This document shows positions 10,501-20,325 of a stretch of DNA of 64,000 nt, in pieces. Both the position numbers and the translations under genes were made by a program. A model generated the notes under the pieces. It was not told the origin of the DNA. It worked only from the letters and a program-made list of their open reading frames with translations, and ran no database searches. Each line of letters begins with the position of its first letter. Positions within the stretch are counted from its first letter, which is position 1. The stretch is taken from the NCBI GenBank assembly GCA_902546725.1, contig CACCLB010000003.1, forward strand, positions 1 to 64,000. Reading direction: 5' to 3'. Source of the stretch: an uncultured Bacteroidota bacterium (lineage in GTDB: Bacteria; Bacteroidota; Bacteroidia; Flavobacteriales; Flavobacteriaceae).

Positions 10501-11276
10501 ATATAACCCAATCCTCTTACTAAATATTCAGCTTGATTAATTTCAACGGTCTGTGCTCCAATATCCTGATTGCTCTCTTTAACTGCTTTTACAATTTGAT
10601 GTAATTCAATAGCGTATTGTCTCATCAATTCGGGATTGACATCTATTTGGTATTCCTGAACGTATCCACCGATCGAAGCTACCTCAGAAACACCACTTGC
10701 AGAGGATAATGCATATTTGACATAGTAGTCCTGAATACTTCTCAATTCATGCAAGTCCCAGCCTCCAGTAACCTTTCCTTGCGCATCTCTCCCTTCTAAG
10801 GTGTACCAGAATATTTGTCCCAATCCTGTAGCATCTGGACCTAGTGAGGGCTTGATATTTTCAGGTAATAAATTATTGGGTAATGAGCTTAGTTTTTCAA
10901 GTATTCGGCTTCTACTCCAATAAAAATCTACCTCTTCTTCAAAAATGATATAGATACTCGAAAATCCAAACATAGAGGAACTACGAATAGTTTTTACCCC
11001 TGAAATTCCCAATAGAGAAGTAGTCAAGGGGTAGGTAATTTGGTCTTCTATATCCTGAGGTGAATGACCCTCCCATTTGGTAAATACAATCTGCTGATTT
11101 TCACCTAAATCAGGTAGGGCATTAACTGCAACAGGGTCACTTGGTAAAATTCCTAAATCCCAATTGAAGGGTACATGCACTGAACCCCATCCCACAAAAA
11201 GTACAAGAAGTAGTACAGCGACTAGTTTATTTTCTATTAAAAATTTAATGCTTTTATTTAGCATAACGTTTGACAA
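7560..11276 (-). CDS. CusA/CzcA family heavy-metal efflux RND transporter
   Basis: NALPDLGENQQIVFTKWEGHSPQDIEDQITYPL, GIATDDGVVMATYLTQTF, RIRPCLMTTATTLLALLP. Confidence 0.95.
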   Translation of the reverse strand: MSNVMLNKSIKFLIENKLVAVLLLVLFVGWGSVHVPFNWDLGILPSDPVAVNALPDLGENQQIVFTKWEGHSPQDIEDQITYPLTTSLLGISGVKTIRSSSMFGFSSIYIIFEEEVDFYWSRSRILEKLSSLPNNLLPENIKPSLGPDATGLGQIFWYTLEGRDAQGKVTGGWDLHELRSIQDYYVKYALSSASGVSEVASIGGYVQEYQIDVNPELMRQYAIELHQIVKAVKESNQDIGAQTVEINQAEYLVRGLGYIKSISDIENAVVTSKDFTAIKIKDVATISLAPKARRGILDKEGAEVVGGVVVSRFGANPLEVINNVKSKINDISAGLPSKELADGSTSQLTIVPFYDRTELIKETIGTLNDALTLEILITILVIIVMVFNLRASILISGLLPVAVLMVFIAMKLFGVDANILALSGIAIAIGTMVDVGVILSENIIRHLEDNKDKLPINTVVYNATTEVSGAIITAVLTTIISFIPVFTMIGAEGKLFRPLAFTKTFALAASILVVLFLIPPFAAYLFRKKNIKQNFNYGLNGLLILLGITAIIFGYWLGLILVAFGTVSILKLQNRIEEQQANLATILSSVLAIVFLLAAYWRPLGVDRSFVMNLIFVGVICFGLLGIFTLFKRSYTQILNWALANKLLFLSVPAVIVVFGFLIMKNTGKEFMPSLNEGSFLLMPTSLPHSGVDENKRVLRQLDMAVASIPEIETVVGKAGRVESSLDPAPLSMYENLIQYKAEYMLNTKGKRQRFKVNQKGAFMLKNGSSVVNPNRSDKKVNMPDVDSSELIEDTDGAFYRNWRPEINSPDDIWQEIVRVTKLPGVTSAPKLQPIETRLVMLQTGMRAPMGIKVKGQDLKQIEDFGVQLESILKQAEGVKKEAVFADRIVGKPYLLIDIDRDKIGRYGISIQDVQDVLKVAVGGMEITQTVQGRERYGVRVRYPRELRANPTDLKQIYIPVGKGSSIPLSEVASIEYEQGAQVIKSEDTFLIGYVLFDKLNDFAEVTVVENAQALIESKIESGELVVPKGINYQFTGTYENQLRAEKTLTVVVPLALLIIFLILYFQFRSVTTSLMVFTGIAVAFAGGFLMIWLYGQDWFLNINFLGENLRDLFQMHPINLSVAVWVGFIALFGIATDDGVVMATYLTQTFDRNTPETKEEVRASVVEAGSKRIRPCLMTTATTLLALLPILTSTGRGSDIMIPMAIPSFGGMLIALITLFVVPVLYSWRQELKLKNT

Positions 11277-11371
11277 TTAAACAATTAGAAATTGGTGCAA
11301 TCAGAACACCGGATAAGCTATTGGTCCAATGACAATAAGCCAAAGGGCAATAATAACTAGCTGTTAAAAAA

Positions 11372-11785
11372 TCAAATTAAATAGGTCGAATGGAGCTTGA
11401 AAAGCTGCCTGACCACCAAGGGCGGTACGTAGGGTCTTAAAGTGTGTTTTTTCTTGAACTCTTTGTTAAGGTCGATGAAAGTAAAAGTATGGATTGCAAC
11501 TAACGGCTGTTTCTCAAGCGATGATTTGTCAAATGAAATTTGCAATTCATCCAGACCGTTAACGATCAATTGCTTGTCACTACAGCAACTTTTTTTGGTA
11601 AAAGCACAGCTTTCAGTGGAAGGATTCTGTGCTTTCATACCACAGCCCTCAGCCTCTTTTAAAATTGCAGTCTCCACTAAAGTGTCACCACAATAATGCA
11701 TATTGACAGTAAATGACATTGTTGAGAACAATACCACAAAAGCCATTAACAGTGAAAATACTTTTCTAAAACTGCTTTGCATCAT
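11372..11785 (-). CDS. HYC_CC_PP family protein
   Basis: MHYCGDTLVE ... KSCCSD ... YVPPLVVRQLF motifs; adjacent to metal efflux operon. Confidence 0.85.
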   Translation of the reverse strand: MMQSSFRKVFSLLMAFVVLFSTMSFTVNMHYCGDTLVETAILKEAEGCGMKAQNPSTESCAFTKKSCCSDKQLIVNGLDELQISFDKSSLEKQPLVAIHTFTFIDLNKEFKKKHTLRPYVPPLVVRQLFKLHSTYLI

Positions 11786-11960
11786 ATTGCAAAATTACAA
11801 AAATTATAGTTGATTGGTCATTTATACCCTTTTTTGGCTATAATTTATAAGTGCTAATTACCCTAAAGCCGACTGAAGCTCTTTCATAAAGGCGAAGAAG
11901 ATTAGTGATTATTTTTTTGTAATTTTATAAGAATAAGACCATTAAAAGGTAAAGTTTACC

Positions 11961-14900
11961 ATGAAAGTCGTTATGAAGCGTAACTTACTCTTTGCAGTTT
12001 TTTCTACTTTAATACTGATGGGACTCCTTTTAATTCCTCTGGATGGAGGGATTGAAAACACCTTTGTCTTTTTTGTAGGGAGATTCCATCCACTAATTCT
12101 CCATCTTCCTATAGGTACTTTGGTGGCTCTATTTTTTATGGAGCTATTTAATGCTTTTTTCCCTAAGCTGAATTTAGCCGCCGCATGTAAAATATTGCTT
12201 TGGTTTTCAGTAATCACTATACTACCCACTACACTTTTAGGATTTATGCTGGCTTCAAGTGGAAGTTATGATGACGAACTACTCAATACCCATAAATGGC
12301 TGGGTTGGTTTACTGCCTTGGTATGCATCTGGTTGGTAGCAATTCGCACTAAAAAAACTATTGAAAACACTTCAACGGTTAGCCCTTTTTATAAAATTTT
12401 CCTTTTTGTAAATGTTTGCATCTTGTCTTTGGCTGGGCATTATGGAAGTTATTTAACCCATGGAGAAAATTTTCTAACCAAGTACATGCCCTCCTCAATG
12501 AAAGCGGTTTTGAATATTGAGAAAGCTCCAGAATATATGGTCATCACCACAGAAAAAGATGTTAGTTCAAAAGAGGCTATACATTATCAAAACCAAATTC
12601 AACCCATACTCCAAACCTATTGCTACGAATGTCATGGAGAAAAAAAACAAAAAGGTGAAATGCGTTTAGATGTACTGAATTGGGACATGATAAATGGTCC
12701 TGATGCAGAAATATGGCACGCTGCTCTAAACGTAATTAATTTGGGTGAAATGCCTCCCAAAAAGAAAAAACAACTGAATGATACCGAGCGACGTACTGTT
12801 GTAAGTTGGATTTCTGAAAACTTGGATAAAGCAGCTAAAATCAAACAAAAAGACAACCAAAATGTTATCCGAAGGTTAACCAAAACCCAATATACCAATA
12901 CCCTAAATGAATTACTGAGGGTATCAGTTAACTTTGGGGATGTATTGCCTGATGATGGTAAATCAAAAATGGGCTTTAGTAACAACGGCAATATTCTTCA
13001 AACCTCTGCACTTCATATCGATTATTATCAGAAGATTGCACGAGAAGCACTGGACAAGGCAATCGTTTACGGAAATAAATCCAAATCCAAACGCTATAAA
13101 GTTTCCTTAGGTAAGCAATTAGGAGACGGAATAGCAGGAGCTGAATTTGGAGGTTACCAAACGGCTCCTGTTGACAATGAGGATTTAGTAGTCGAAATTT
13201 TAGACGAAAACGGTAAACCCTTAAGTAAAGAAAATGACAGTTTGTTGAAAATAAAAAACAGTATCGGAATTGGGATGAGAGGCTCAGCAAGCAATAGATA
13301 TACTATAGTTGATGAGGGTATGATGCTCAATTCAGCACTCCCACATAAAGAAGTTACCCCAAAATCGTGGCAAGGACCCTCACCAAACCTAAAACTACTG
13401 ATCCGTGAAGATTTCACAAGAGCAGGTGATTTTGCTTTTAGAGTAGTCGCCTCTAGAGGTTACAACTCCATGTCAATCGAACGTCTTATCGATTTGAGAA
13501 AAAATGTCCCTGCCGAACAGTCTCCTAAGGCAATTCACATACTTGCAAAAGAAATTGAAAATAAAGACGGTTTTGTGCTAAAAAATAACCGCTGGTTGAT
13601 GCCTAAAGAAGTAGCCAATAACGTCAAAACCAACTTTAGCTATACCATCCCAAAATCTGGTATTTATCAAATAGATTTGGTGCATCCCTACGTTCAAGAA
13701 GATGCAACACCTTCCTATCATATCAACCTACTGGGATCCAATGAAGAAGGAATCATCAGTAAACGACTCAACTTAGATCCGTCATTAAGTGAGAAAGATA
13801 CAATAATAAGTCCAGTCACTTTAGCATACTTAACGGCTGGAGAACACAAAGCTTCCATAGGAGGAAAGTTTTTTGTTGGCTTTAGCGATTTGATCTTTAC
13901 TCCGATTCCAGAAGATGATCCACTCCCAAAAATCCTACAATTAGAAGCAGAGAGAGACGATCAAAAGTTTGCTTCTGAAAATCCATCTCTTCAAGTCTTT
14001 ATTGGCTCTAGAACAGATGATGGGATGGATTACGACACCTTTGGAACTCCCCAGGAAATTACAGGGAAAGCTGGTGAATTTAAAACCTATGTATTTACAG
14101 GACGATTAGAAAATTTCCCAATACCATTTGGAAGCAACGAGGTCAGTGGCGAACTTGCAAACATACTCACTGTTGGTCTTTGGAACAATCATCTGGTAAA
14201 AGAAAGCAGTCTCAGAGGACCTCCTTTACTTGTAAAATCAGTTGAGTTTGAGGCACCCTATTTCCCAGTTTGGCCACCTAAAAGTCACACTGCTATTTTC
14301 TTTGATTCTCCTAATAAGACAGATACTGAGCTTTATGCCAAAGAAGTTATTGGCCGTTTTATGAAACGTGCTTTTAGAAGACAGATCGAACCCTCAGAAT
14401 TAAATCGATATCTGGATTTTTGGAGTTCTATTCGCAACGATTTTGATCGTTTTGAAGACAGTGTTAAAGAAGTTTTGGTTGCTATTTTGTGTTCACCCAA
14501 TTTTATCTACATCGCTGAACCTGAAAAAGCAGATCCCGATGCAGCTATTGATCAGTTTTATTTAGCTTCTCAGTTATCTTATTTTCTTTGGAATTCTCCA
14601 CCAGATGAAACGCTGATGCAATTGGCATCCAAGGGGACTTTACGACGCACGTTAGACCAACAAATTGGCCGTATGATTGAAAGTCCCAAGATCAAAGAAA
14701 TGATTCATTCTTTTAGCTACGAATGGCTCCGATTGGATCGCCACCAAACCATGGATATAAATGTTCAAAAATACGAAGACTATACTCGCTTTGTAAAGGA
14801 GGACATGCTTAAAGAAACTTATGCATTTGTTGCCTACGTTTTAGAACAAGATTTAAGTATCCTCAACTTTATTGATTCTGATTTTGCCCTATTAAATCAA

Positions 14901-15578
14901 AACCTTGCTGAATTTTATGGTGTGGAAGGGGTAAAAGGAAATGAATTTAGACCTGTTCCCCTTAAAGACAATCAAAATAGAGGCGGCTTACTCTCGCAAG
15001 GGTCTTTTTTGAGTGGTCATTCGGATGGAGTTCAAGCACATCCCATCAAAAGAGCGGTCTGGTTAAAAGAAAAAATACTGGGAGATCATCCACCTCCACC
15101 ACCTCCAAACGTACCCGAACTCGATCCAGACACACCAGGCTTTGAAAAGCTGACACTCAAAGAACAATTGTTTTTACATCGCAACAAAGCGTCCTGTATG
15201 GATTGCCATCAAAAAATCGATCCCTATGGTGTTGTCTTTGAAAATTACGACGCAGTAGGAAGGTATCAGTTATCAGCAAAAGACAAGTCCATTGATTCAA
15301 AATCAATACTCCCCGATGGAACAGAAATTGAAGGAGTTGAAGGAATTAAAGAATATATTTTAAAGTTGAAAAAAGACAATTTCACTAAAGCTCTTGTGGA
15401 AAATCTATTTGCATACGCACTTGGCAGAGACGTTGGTTTTGAGGATGAGAAAGAAATTAATTATATTGTGGAGGAAGTAATTGAAGATGATTACCGTTTT
15501 AGAACGGTTATTGAGCAAATTGTTTTAAGCCCTTCTTTTAGTAAAAAGGAACCCAGTTGGTTTGATAAAATATTCTGA
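11961..15578 (+). CDS. DUF1592/DUF1587/DUF1595/DUF1588/DUF1585 (planctomycete-type cytochrome c) protein with N-terminal membrane domain
   Basis: Four TM helices, CYECHG haem site, VIRRLTKTQYTNTLNELL, RAFRRQIEPSELNRYL, PIKRAVWLKEKILGDHPPPPPPNVPEL, CMDCHQKIDPYGVVFENYDAVGRY. Confidence 0.93.
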   Translation: MKVVMKRNLLFAVFSTLILMGLLLIPLDGGIENTFVFFVGRFHPLILHLPIGTLVALFFMELFNAFFPKLNLAAACKILLWFSVITILPTTLLGFMLASSGSYDDELLNTHKWLGWFTALVCIWLVAIRTKKTIENTSTVSPFYKIFLFVNVCILSLAGHYGSYLTHGENFLTKYMPSSMKAVLNIEKAPEYMVITTEKDVSSKEAIHYQNQIQPILQTYCYECHGEKKQKGEMRLDVLNWDMINGPDAEIWHAALNVINLGEMPPKKKKQLNDTERRTVVSWISENLDKAAKIKQKDNQNVIRRLTKTQYTNTLNELLRVSVNFGDVLPDDGKSKMGFSNNGNILQTSALHIDYYQKIAREALDKAIVYGNKSKSKRYKVSLGKQLGDGIAGAEFGGYQTAPVDNEDLVVEILDENGKPLSKENDSLLKIKNSIGIGMRGSASNRYTIVDEGMMLNSALPHKEVTPKSWQGPSPNLKLLIREDFTRAGDFAFRVVASRGYNSMSIERLIDLRKNVPAEQSPKAIHILAKEIENKDGFVLKNNRWLMPKEVANNVKTNFSYTIPKSGIYQIDLVHPYVQEDATPSYHINLLGSNEEGIISKRLNLDPSLSEKDTIISPVTLAYLTAGEHKASIGGKFFVGFSDLIFTPIPEDDPLPKILQLEAERDDQKFASENPSLQVFIGSRTDDGMDYDTFGTPQEITGKAGEFKTYVFTGRLENFPIPFGSNEVSGELANILTVGLWNNHLVKESSLRGPPLLVKSVEFEAPYFPVWPPKSHTAIFFDSPNKTDTELYAKEVIGRFMKRAFRRQIEPSELNRYLDFWSSIRNDFDRFEDSVKEVLVAILCSPNFIYIAEPEKADPDAAIDQFYLASQLSYFLWNSPPDETLMQLASKGTLRRTLDQQIGRMIESPKIKEMIHSFSYEWLRLDRHQTMDINVQKYEDYTRFVKEDMLKETYAFVAYVLEQDLSILNFIDSDFALLNQNLAEFYGVEGVKGNEFRPVPLKDNQNRGGLLSQGSFLSGHSDGVQAHPIKRAVWLKEKILGDHPPPPPPNVPELDPDTPGFEKLTLKEQLFLHRNKASCMDCHQKIDPYGVVFENYDAVGRYQLSAKDKSIDSKSILPDGTEIEGVEGIKEYILKLKKDNFTKALVENLFAYALGRDVGFEDEKEINYIVEEVIEDDYRFRTVIEQIVLSPSFSKKEPSWFDKIF

Positions 15579-15580
15579 TC

Positions 15581-16924
15581 ATGAGTAAAAAATCTTGGCA
15601 TTTAGACAGACGAACCTTCCTCAGGGGATTGGGGGTTAGCTGTATGCTCCCCTATTTTGAGGGTATGGCAATGACCAGTTTTTCAAAATTAACAGAACCT
15701 CTTCCTCCTAAAAGGCTATGCTTTCTTTACTTTCCCAACGGTGTTGCTTTACCTCCTGAGGAAAGTCCTTATCATAAAAAATGGAATTGGTTTCCCATAG
15801 GAGAGGGAAAAAATTATCAACTCACCCACTCTCTTGAACCCCTCAAGGGACATCGAAATGAAATGTCAATCCTTGGTGGATTAAGCCACCCATTCAGTCG
15901 TAATGTTTTGGGGCATATGGCAGGAGATTCTTTTTTAACGGGTGGTGATCTAAGGGGAGAGTATAAAAATAGTATTTCAGTAGACCAAGTTGCGGCAGAA
16001 AAACTAAGTAAGTACACCCGTTTTCGATCATTAACCTTGTCGACTGACGGTGGGGTAGGCTATAAGTCTCGAACTTCAACCTTATCCTTTAATTCTGCAG
16101 GAAAACCGATTCCTTCTGAACATCGACAGCGAGAAATATTTGAACGTTACTTTTCCCCTAACGGTGGTAACACCACTCAGGAAAGAAGAAAAAGTCTGAA
16201 TCAGGGTAAAAAGATCGTCGATTTAGTCCTTGAGGACAGTAAAGGCTTTAAAAAGCGCCTGGGAGCAAACGATAAAGTAAAACTTGATGAATATTTAAGT
16301 TCATTGAATGAGGTTGAAAAACAATTGAATAGAAACGAAAAGTGGCTGGATGTACCTTTAAAAAATTTTGATGCCAGCTTGATCAATATGGATGTAGATC
16401 CTACCTCAGCTCCAGAAGACTATGTTCGCTCCATGTTAGATATTATGGTTCTTGGTTTTCAAACTGATAATACAAGAGTAATGAGCTATATGATGGCTCG
16501 TGAAGATGGAATGGGCTTTGGTGACAATTTCCCTAAAATAGCACTTGGGCTTCAAGGACATCATACCATATCGCATGACAGAGCAACCGGGCATTGGGAC
16601 GATTGGGGACGTCTGGACCGTTGGTATGCCAAACAATTTAACTACTTCCTCAATAAGATGAAAAACACCAAAGATGTTTATGGTTCCCTCCTAGATAATA
16701 CTTTGATTCTTTACGGAAGTGCATGCAGCACTACCCATAATGCTAGAAATTGTCCACTCATACTCGCTGGAGGTTCTGAGTTAGGTGTTGAGCACGGAGC
16801 CTATACTCAATTTGATGAAAAAAAGGAACGATTGTCCAACCTCTTTGTCAGTATGTTGAATAAATTAGATGTTGAAACCGTAAGTTTCTCAGATAGCACA
16901 GGCCCTTTATCTGCTATACTTTAA
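15581..16924 (+). CDS. DUF1552 domain-containing protein
   Basis: RRTFLRGLGVSCMLPYFEGM start; KRLCFLYFPNGV; immediately downstream of DUF1592 partner. Confidence 0.92.
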   Translation: MSKKSWHLDRRTFLRGLGVSCMLPYFEGMAMTSFSKLTEPLPPKRLCFLYFPNGVALPPEESPYHKKWNWFPIGEGKNYQLTHSLEPLKGHRNEMSILGGLSHPFSRNVLGHMAGDSFLTGGDLRGEYKNSISVDQVAAEKLSKYTRFRSLTLSTDGGVGYKSRTSTLSFNSAGKPIPSEHRQREIFERYFSPNGGNTTQERRKSLNQGKKIVDLVLEDSKGFKKRLGANDKVKLDEYLSSLNEVEKQLNRNEKWLDVPLKNFDASLINMDVDPTSAPEDYVRSMLDIMVLGFQTDNTRVMSYMMAREDGMGFGDNFPKIALGLQGHHTISHDRATGHWDDWGRLDRWYAKQFNYFLNKMKNTKDVYGSLLDNTLILYGSACSTTHNARNCPLILAGGSELGVEHGAYTQFDEKKERLSNLFVSMLNKLDVETVSFSDSTGPLSAIL

Positions 16925-17020
16925 ATTTCCAACGCTAAAATTTAAGCCCAAAACTTGCTCTATTAGAATAGTTTCAGGTGAATAGTAATAATGGTATTTA
17001 GAAAAAATCAATTGTAATAG

Positions 17021-17852
17021 ATGAAAACAAAACTCCTTTTAAGCACTTCTGTATTCTTATTTTTTACCTTTTTTGGAAACCCCCTAGCACAAAGCAAGAA
17101 ATTCAATCTTGACAAAGATCTTTTATTGGTTCATTTTGACTGTAAAACAGATGTAGACGATGTCCAAACCATGGCGGGTTTGAGCACACTGCTTAAAAAT
17201 AAAACCTATCAAAACTTAAATTATCACGCAGTAACTGGAACCTATGGTATCCAAGAGGGACCCCTATGTTCCTCCCAATACATTACTAGAAAGAGCATTT
17301 AAAGGACATTGGTCAGATGCTCATACAGATATTGACAAAGCAGTAAAGGAGGTTTTACAAAAAGTCAAAATTACTTTATCACAAAATGGAGATGTGTGGA
17401 TAGCCGATGCTGGACAATCCGATTTTTCAGCCAAACTAATAGCAGCTGTTAAGACGGAAATGAAAAATATAAATTCTAAAATACGATTTCATGTCGTTCA
17501 ACACAGCGATTGGAATGAATCCGTTACCGCTGAAAAAGCACTTAATTACGTTAAAACACATACTGATTATAATAAAATTCCAGATGGTAATGCTTTAAAT
17601 AACGGTACACCTGGGTTTAGAGATCCAAACTATAAAGATTTAAAAAAGCAGGTGAAGGATGCTGAATTATTGGATATATGGGATCACGCTATTGCATTAT
17701 CTAACCAATACAATGGAAAAGACGATCGCTATTTAAACGAGGCTATCGCTGCGGGTGGTTTAGATTTTTCCGATCTATCAGAGGTTTGCTGGATACTGGA
17801 CATTCAAGGCATCAATAATATTCAAGACTTTTTTTACAGAATGTTAAATTGA
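17021..17852 (+). pseudogene. Frameshifted secreted protein, nucleoside-hydrolase-like (ORFs 17021..17302 and 17244..17852)
   Basis: Signal peptide, LVHFDCKTDVDDVQTMAGL; the two ORFs join as TYGIQEGPYVPPNTLLERAF if one C is removed from the CCCC run near 17261-17266. Confidence 0.75.
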
Positions 17853-17879
17853 TTTTTTTTATTACTAAAAAAAAATTAT

Positions 17880-17911
17880 ATTGGTAAGGTTGTAACCATA
17901 AATCATTCAAA
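17880..17911 (+). promoter_or_regulatory. Shared leader, divergent copy
   Basis: GTTGTAACCATAAATCATTCAAA-ATG. Confidence 0.45.
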
Positions 17912-18316
17912 ATGAAAAAATTAACCATCTCATTTTTTTTAGGCTTTCTAACGTTCTCCATAATTGGCAGTGTAGCAGCCTTCCTTTTTTATCTTCCTGA
18001 ATTTGCCGCCTTGCACAATGCATATCCAAGTGCAGTAAATGAAAATCCAGAACCTGTCTCAGGTATACTTTTAGGAATAATACAGCTGATTGTTTTAGTT
18101 GTCCTTTTGGATAAACTAAAAATAGATAGCATTAAAAATGGTGCCGTTTTAGGTGCAGTATTTTCAGGCTTGTTATGGTTGATGATTGATCTTCAAATGG
18201 TTTCATTAACCTCTATTTTTAATTATGATTTCTTAGTAGTTGATGTTGTAATTTCAACTGTTCTTGGTCTTATAGGGGGAGCTGTAATTGCTTGGTCTCA
18301 AAAAAAATATTCTTAA
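17912..18316 (+). CDS. Hypothetical membrane protein (4 predicted TM)
   Basis: Hydrophobic segments through the 134-aa ORF. Confidence 0.75.
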   Translation: MKKLTISFFLGFLTFSIIGSVAAFLFYLPEFAALHNAYPSAVNENPEPVSGILLGIIQLIVLVVLLDKLKIDSIKNGAVLGAVFSGLLWLMIDLQMVSLTSIFNYDFLVVDVVISTVLGLIGGAVIAWSQKKYS

Positions 18317-18403
18317 AAATTTTAGGGCTGGCCTAGAAAGCCCCTGTATTACTATAAGAAAGTGAGTATGATTGACTCTTCATAAAGAGTTCAAACTTCA
18401 CTC

Positions 18404-19978
18404 CTATTCCTGACCGTTTTTAGGGGTTAAAAAGCGCTTCATTTTAGGTTTTCGCATTGCTTTTATACCCTCTACTTGTAGTCCAATTCCCTGAGGTTTT
18501 TTATTTGCAAAAGCAATTTTAGATTCCAAATGATTTTTTAGTGAATCTAAAAGTGAACTATAAGCTGACTGTTGTGCGAGGTTTATCATTTCCTCTGGAT
18601 CATTTTGGAGATCGTATAGTTCGTAGGCATAGGCCTGATCTTCTGGCCAACGCGTAATTCTGAATTCAGGGGTTTTCAATGTATAACCATCATAGAGTTG
18701 TGTAAGTGCTCCCTCACTTTTATAGCTATTTATTGCTGATGGATCAAAAAGGGATTTTAAACTTTGACCCTGCACAAATGAAGGAGTGCTGTTTTGGGTT
18801 AAATCCATTAATGTAGGGTAAAGATCTATCAACTCAACAGGAGTCTTGTTACGAGTGCTACTTGGAATATTAGGCCCCGAAATAATTAAGGGTACCCGAG
18901 TAGCATTATCAAATAATGTTCGCTTTTGATAGTGTCCTCTTTCTCCCATATGATAACCGTGATCCGAAGTAAAAACGACATAGGTGTTTTTATCCAAACC
19001 TGTTTCTTTTAAGGCATTCAAAATGGTTCCAAGTTGAGCATCAGCAAATGAATTGCTTGCGTAATAAGCTTGTAGAACTATCCGAGCAATAGAGTCCGGA
19101 AGATTGATCTGATTTTTTTTATCCCGAAGCGTTTGCGCTGCTTTTCTCGGGATAGTCTTTAAGTAAGCATCGTCATAATCAGGAACCGTAACTTCTTCTT
19201 TATTGTAGAGATCAAAATACTTTTTAGGTGCAACAAAAGGAACGTGGGGTCTGTAAAGCCCAACGGCTAAAAAGAAATTTTCTCCATTTTTGGCGAATTT
19301 TTTCAATTCGTCTACAGCAAGTTGAGCACCAATACCATCCGTTAATTCTGAATCAGTAGCATCCGTTGCATGCCAACTTAAATCTCCCCCATTCCAGTTT
19401 TTGACTATCCCTTCAATTTTGTGTTCTTCTTCCTTGTCTTTACCGTAAGGATTAAACACATAATCCCAAGTATAAACATCGTCAAAGCTTGAAGTACCTA
19501 TAGAACCGGGATTGTCATAATGGTAAATCTTGCCGATACGAACAGCATTGTATCCTACTTCTCTAAATTTTTGCCCCAAGGTGACTACATCAGGTACGGT
19601 TTGGCGAACATAAATACGGTTTTGTTTGATTTTGGTTTGATCAGCATAGAGTCCTGTCATCAAAGATGCACGGGAAGGTCCACAAAGTGGATATTGACAA
19701 TGAGCATTTTCAAATACCAAACCTGCTGCCGCTAATTTATCCATATATGGACTCTGAACCATTGGATGTCCATAGGTGCCTAAATCACAATTCAAATCAT
19801 CGGCAATTATAAAAAGTACATTCGGCTTTTGAGTAGCATCAATGGTACTCATTTCATTTTTGCAAGAGAAGACCAAAAAAAGACAGGTCAATAGGAGTAG
19901 ATAACGAAATGGTATAAACATTGTGGTAATAATTAAAATTCCCTTTAAGTTAAGAATAAATAATTGCGCTTTATTCAA
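18404..19978 (-). CDS. Sulfatase, iduronate-2-sulfatase-like lipoprotein
   Basis: NVLFIIADDLNCDLGTYG; CGPSRASLMTGLY sulfatase signature; FTSDHGYHMGERGHYQKRTLFDNATRVPLII. Probable start at MFIPFRYLLLLTCLFLVFSC. Confidence 0.94.
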   Translation of the reverse strand: MNKAQLFILNLKGILIITTMFIPFRYLLLLTCLFLVFSCKNEMSTIDATQKPNVLFIIADDLNCDLGTYGHPMVQSPYMDKLAAAGLVFENAHCQYPLCGPSRASLMTGLYADQTKIKQNRIYVRQTVPDVVTLGQKFREVGYNAVRIGKIYHYDNPGSIGTSSFDDVYTWDYVFNPYGKDKEEEHKIEGIVKNWNGGDLSWHATDATDSELTDGIGAQLAVDELKKFAKNGENFFLAVGLYRPHVPFVAPKKYFDLYNKEEVTVPDYDDAYLKTIPRKAAQTLRDKKNQINLPDSIARIVLQAYYASNSFADAQLGTILNALKETGLDKNTYVVFTSDHGYHMGERGHYQKRTLFDNATRVPLIISGPNIPSSTRNKTPVELIDLYPTLMDLTQNSTPSFVQGQSLKSLFDPSAINSYKSEGALTQLYDGYTLKTPEFRITRWPEDQAYAYELYDLQNDPEEMINLAQQSAYSSLLDSLKNHLESKIAFANKKPQGIGLQVEGIKAMRKPKMKRFLTPKNGQE

Positions 19979-20145
19979 TTCTATATTTTAAGCAATTCTT
20001 TATCACTAGAAAATAGAATTATAATTCAATTAAAAATATCAAAATTGACCAAATAAGGCTAAAAAAGAGTGTTTTTTGGTTCAAAATGATAAAAAATTGA
20101 TGGAAAAAGCTAAAAAACTGTTTTTTAAAAACTCTTTGTTCCGGT

Positions 20146-20325
20146 TTAAAGAGACATAATTTGCTCGTAGAAACTGTAAGTAACTTTAAACCAATAACCA
20201 TTTTCTTCATGTAAACTTCCATCTCCCCTTCCGTTTTTCGAATGATATTTTTTTATATGGCTTTTAAAGGCTTCTATATCTTGAACTTCGTAGTCCCTTC
20301 CGTAATCATCTTTAATAATTATCAT
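20146..20325 (-). CDS. Small conserved-looking hypothetical protein, 59 aa, absent from the ORF track
   Basis: Reverse strand reads MIIIKDDYGRDYEVQDIEAFKSHIKKYHSKNGRGDGSLHEENGYWFKVTYSFYEQIMSL*. Confidence 0.6.
   Translation of the reverse strand: MIIIKDDYGRDYEVQDIEAFKSHIKKYHSKNGRGDGSLHEENGYWFKVTYSFYEQIMSL

Noticed and set aside
11442-11696. ORFs antisense to annotated genes (e.g. 11442..11696, 12632..12991, 21705..21992)
   Set aside because: Opposite strand carries well supported genes; these lack family signals or signal peptides
17244-17302. Programmed +1 frameshift
   Set aside because: The site is a plain C run with no obvious stimulatory element; indel or sequencing error is more likely until conservation is shown
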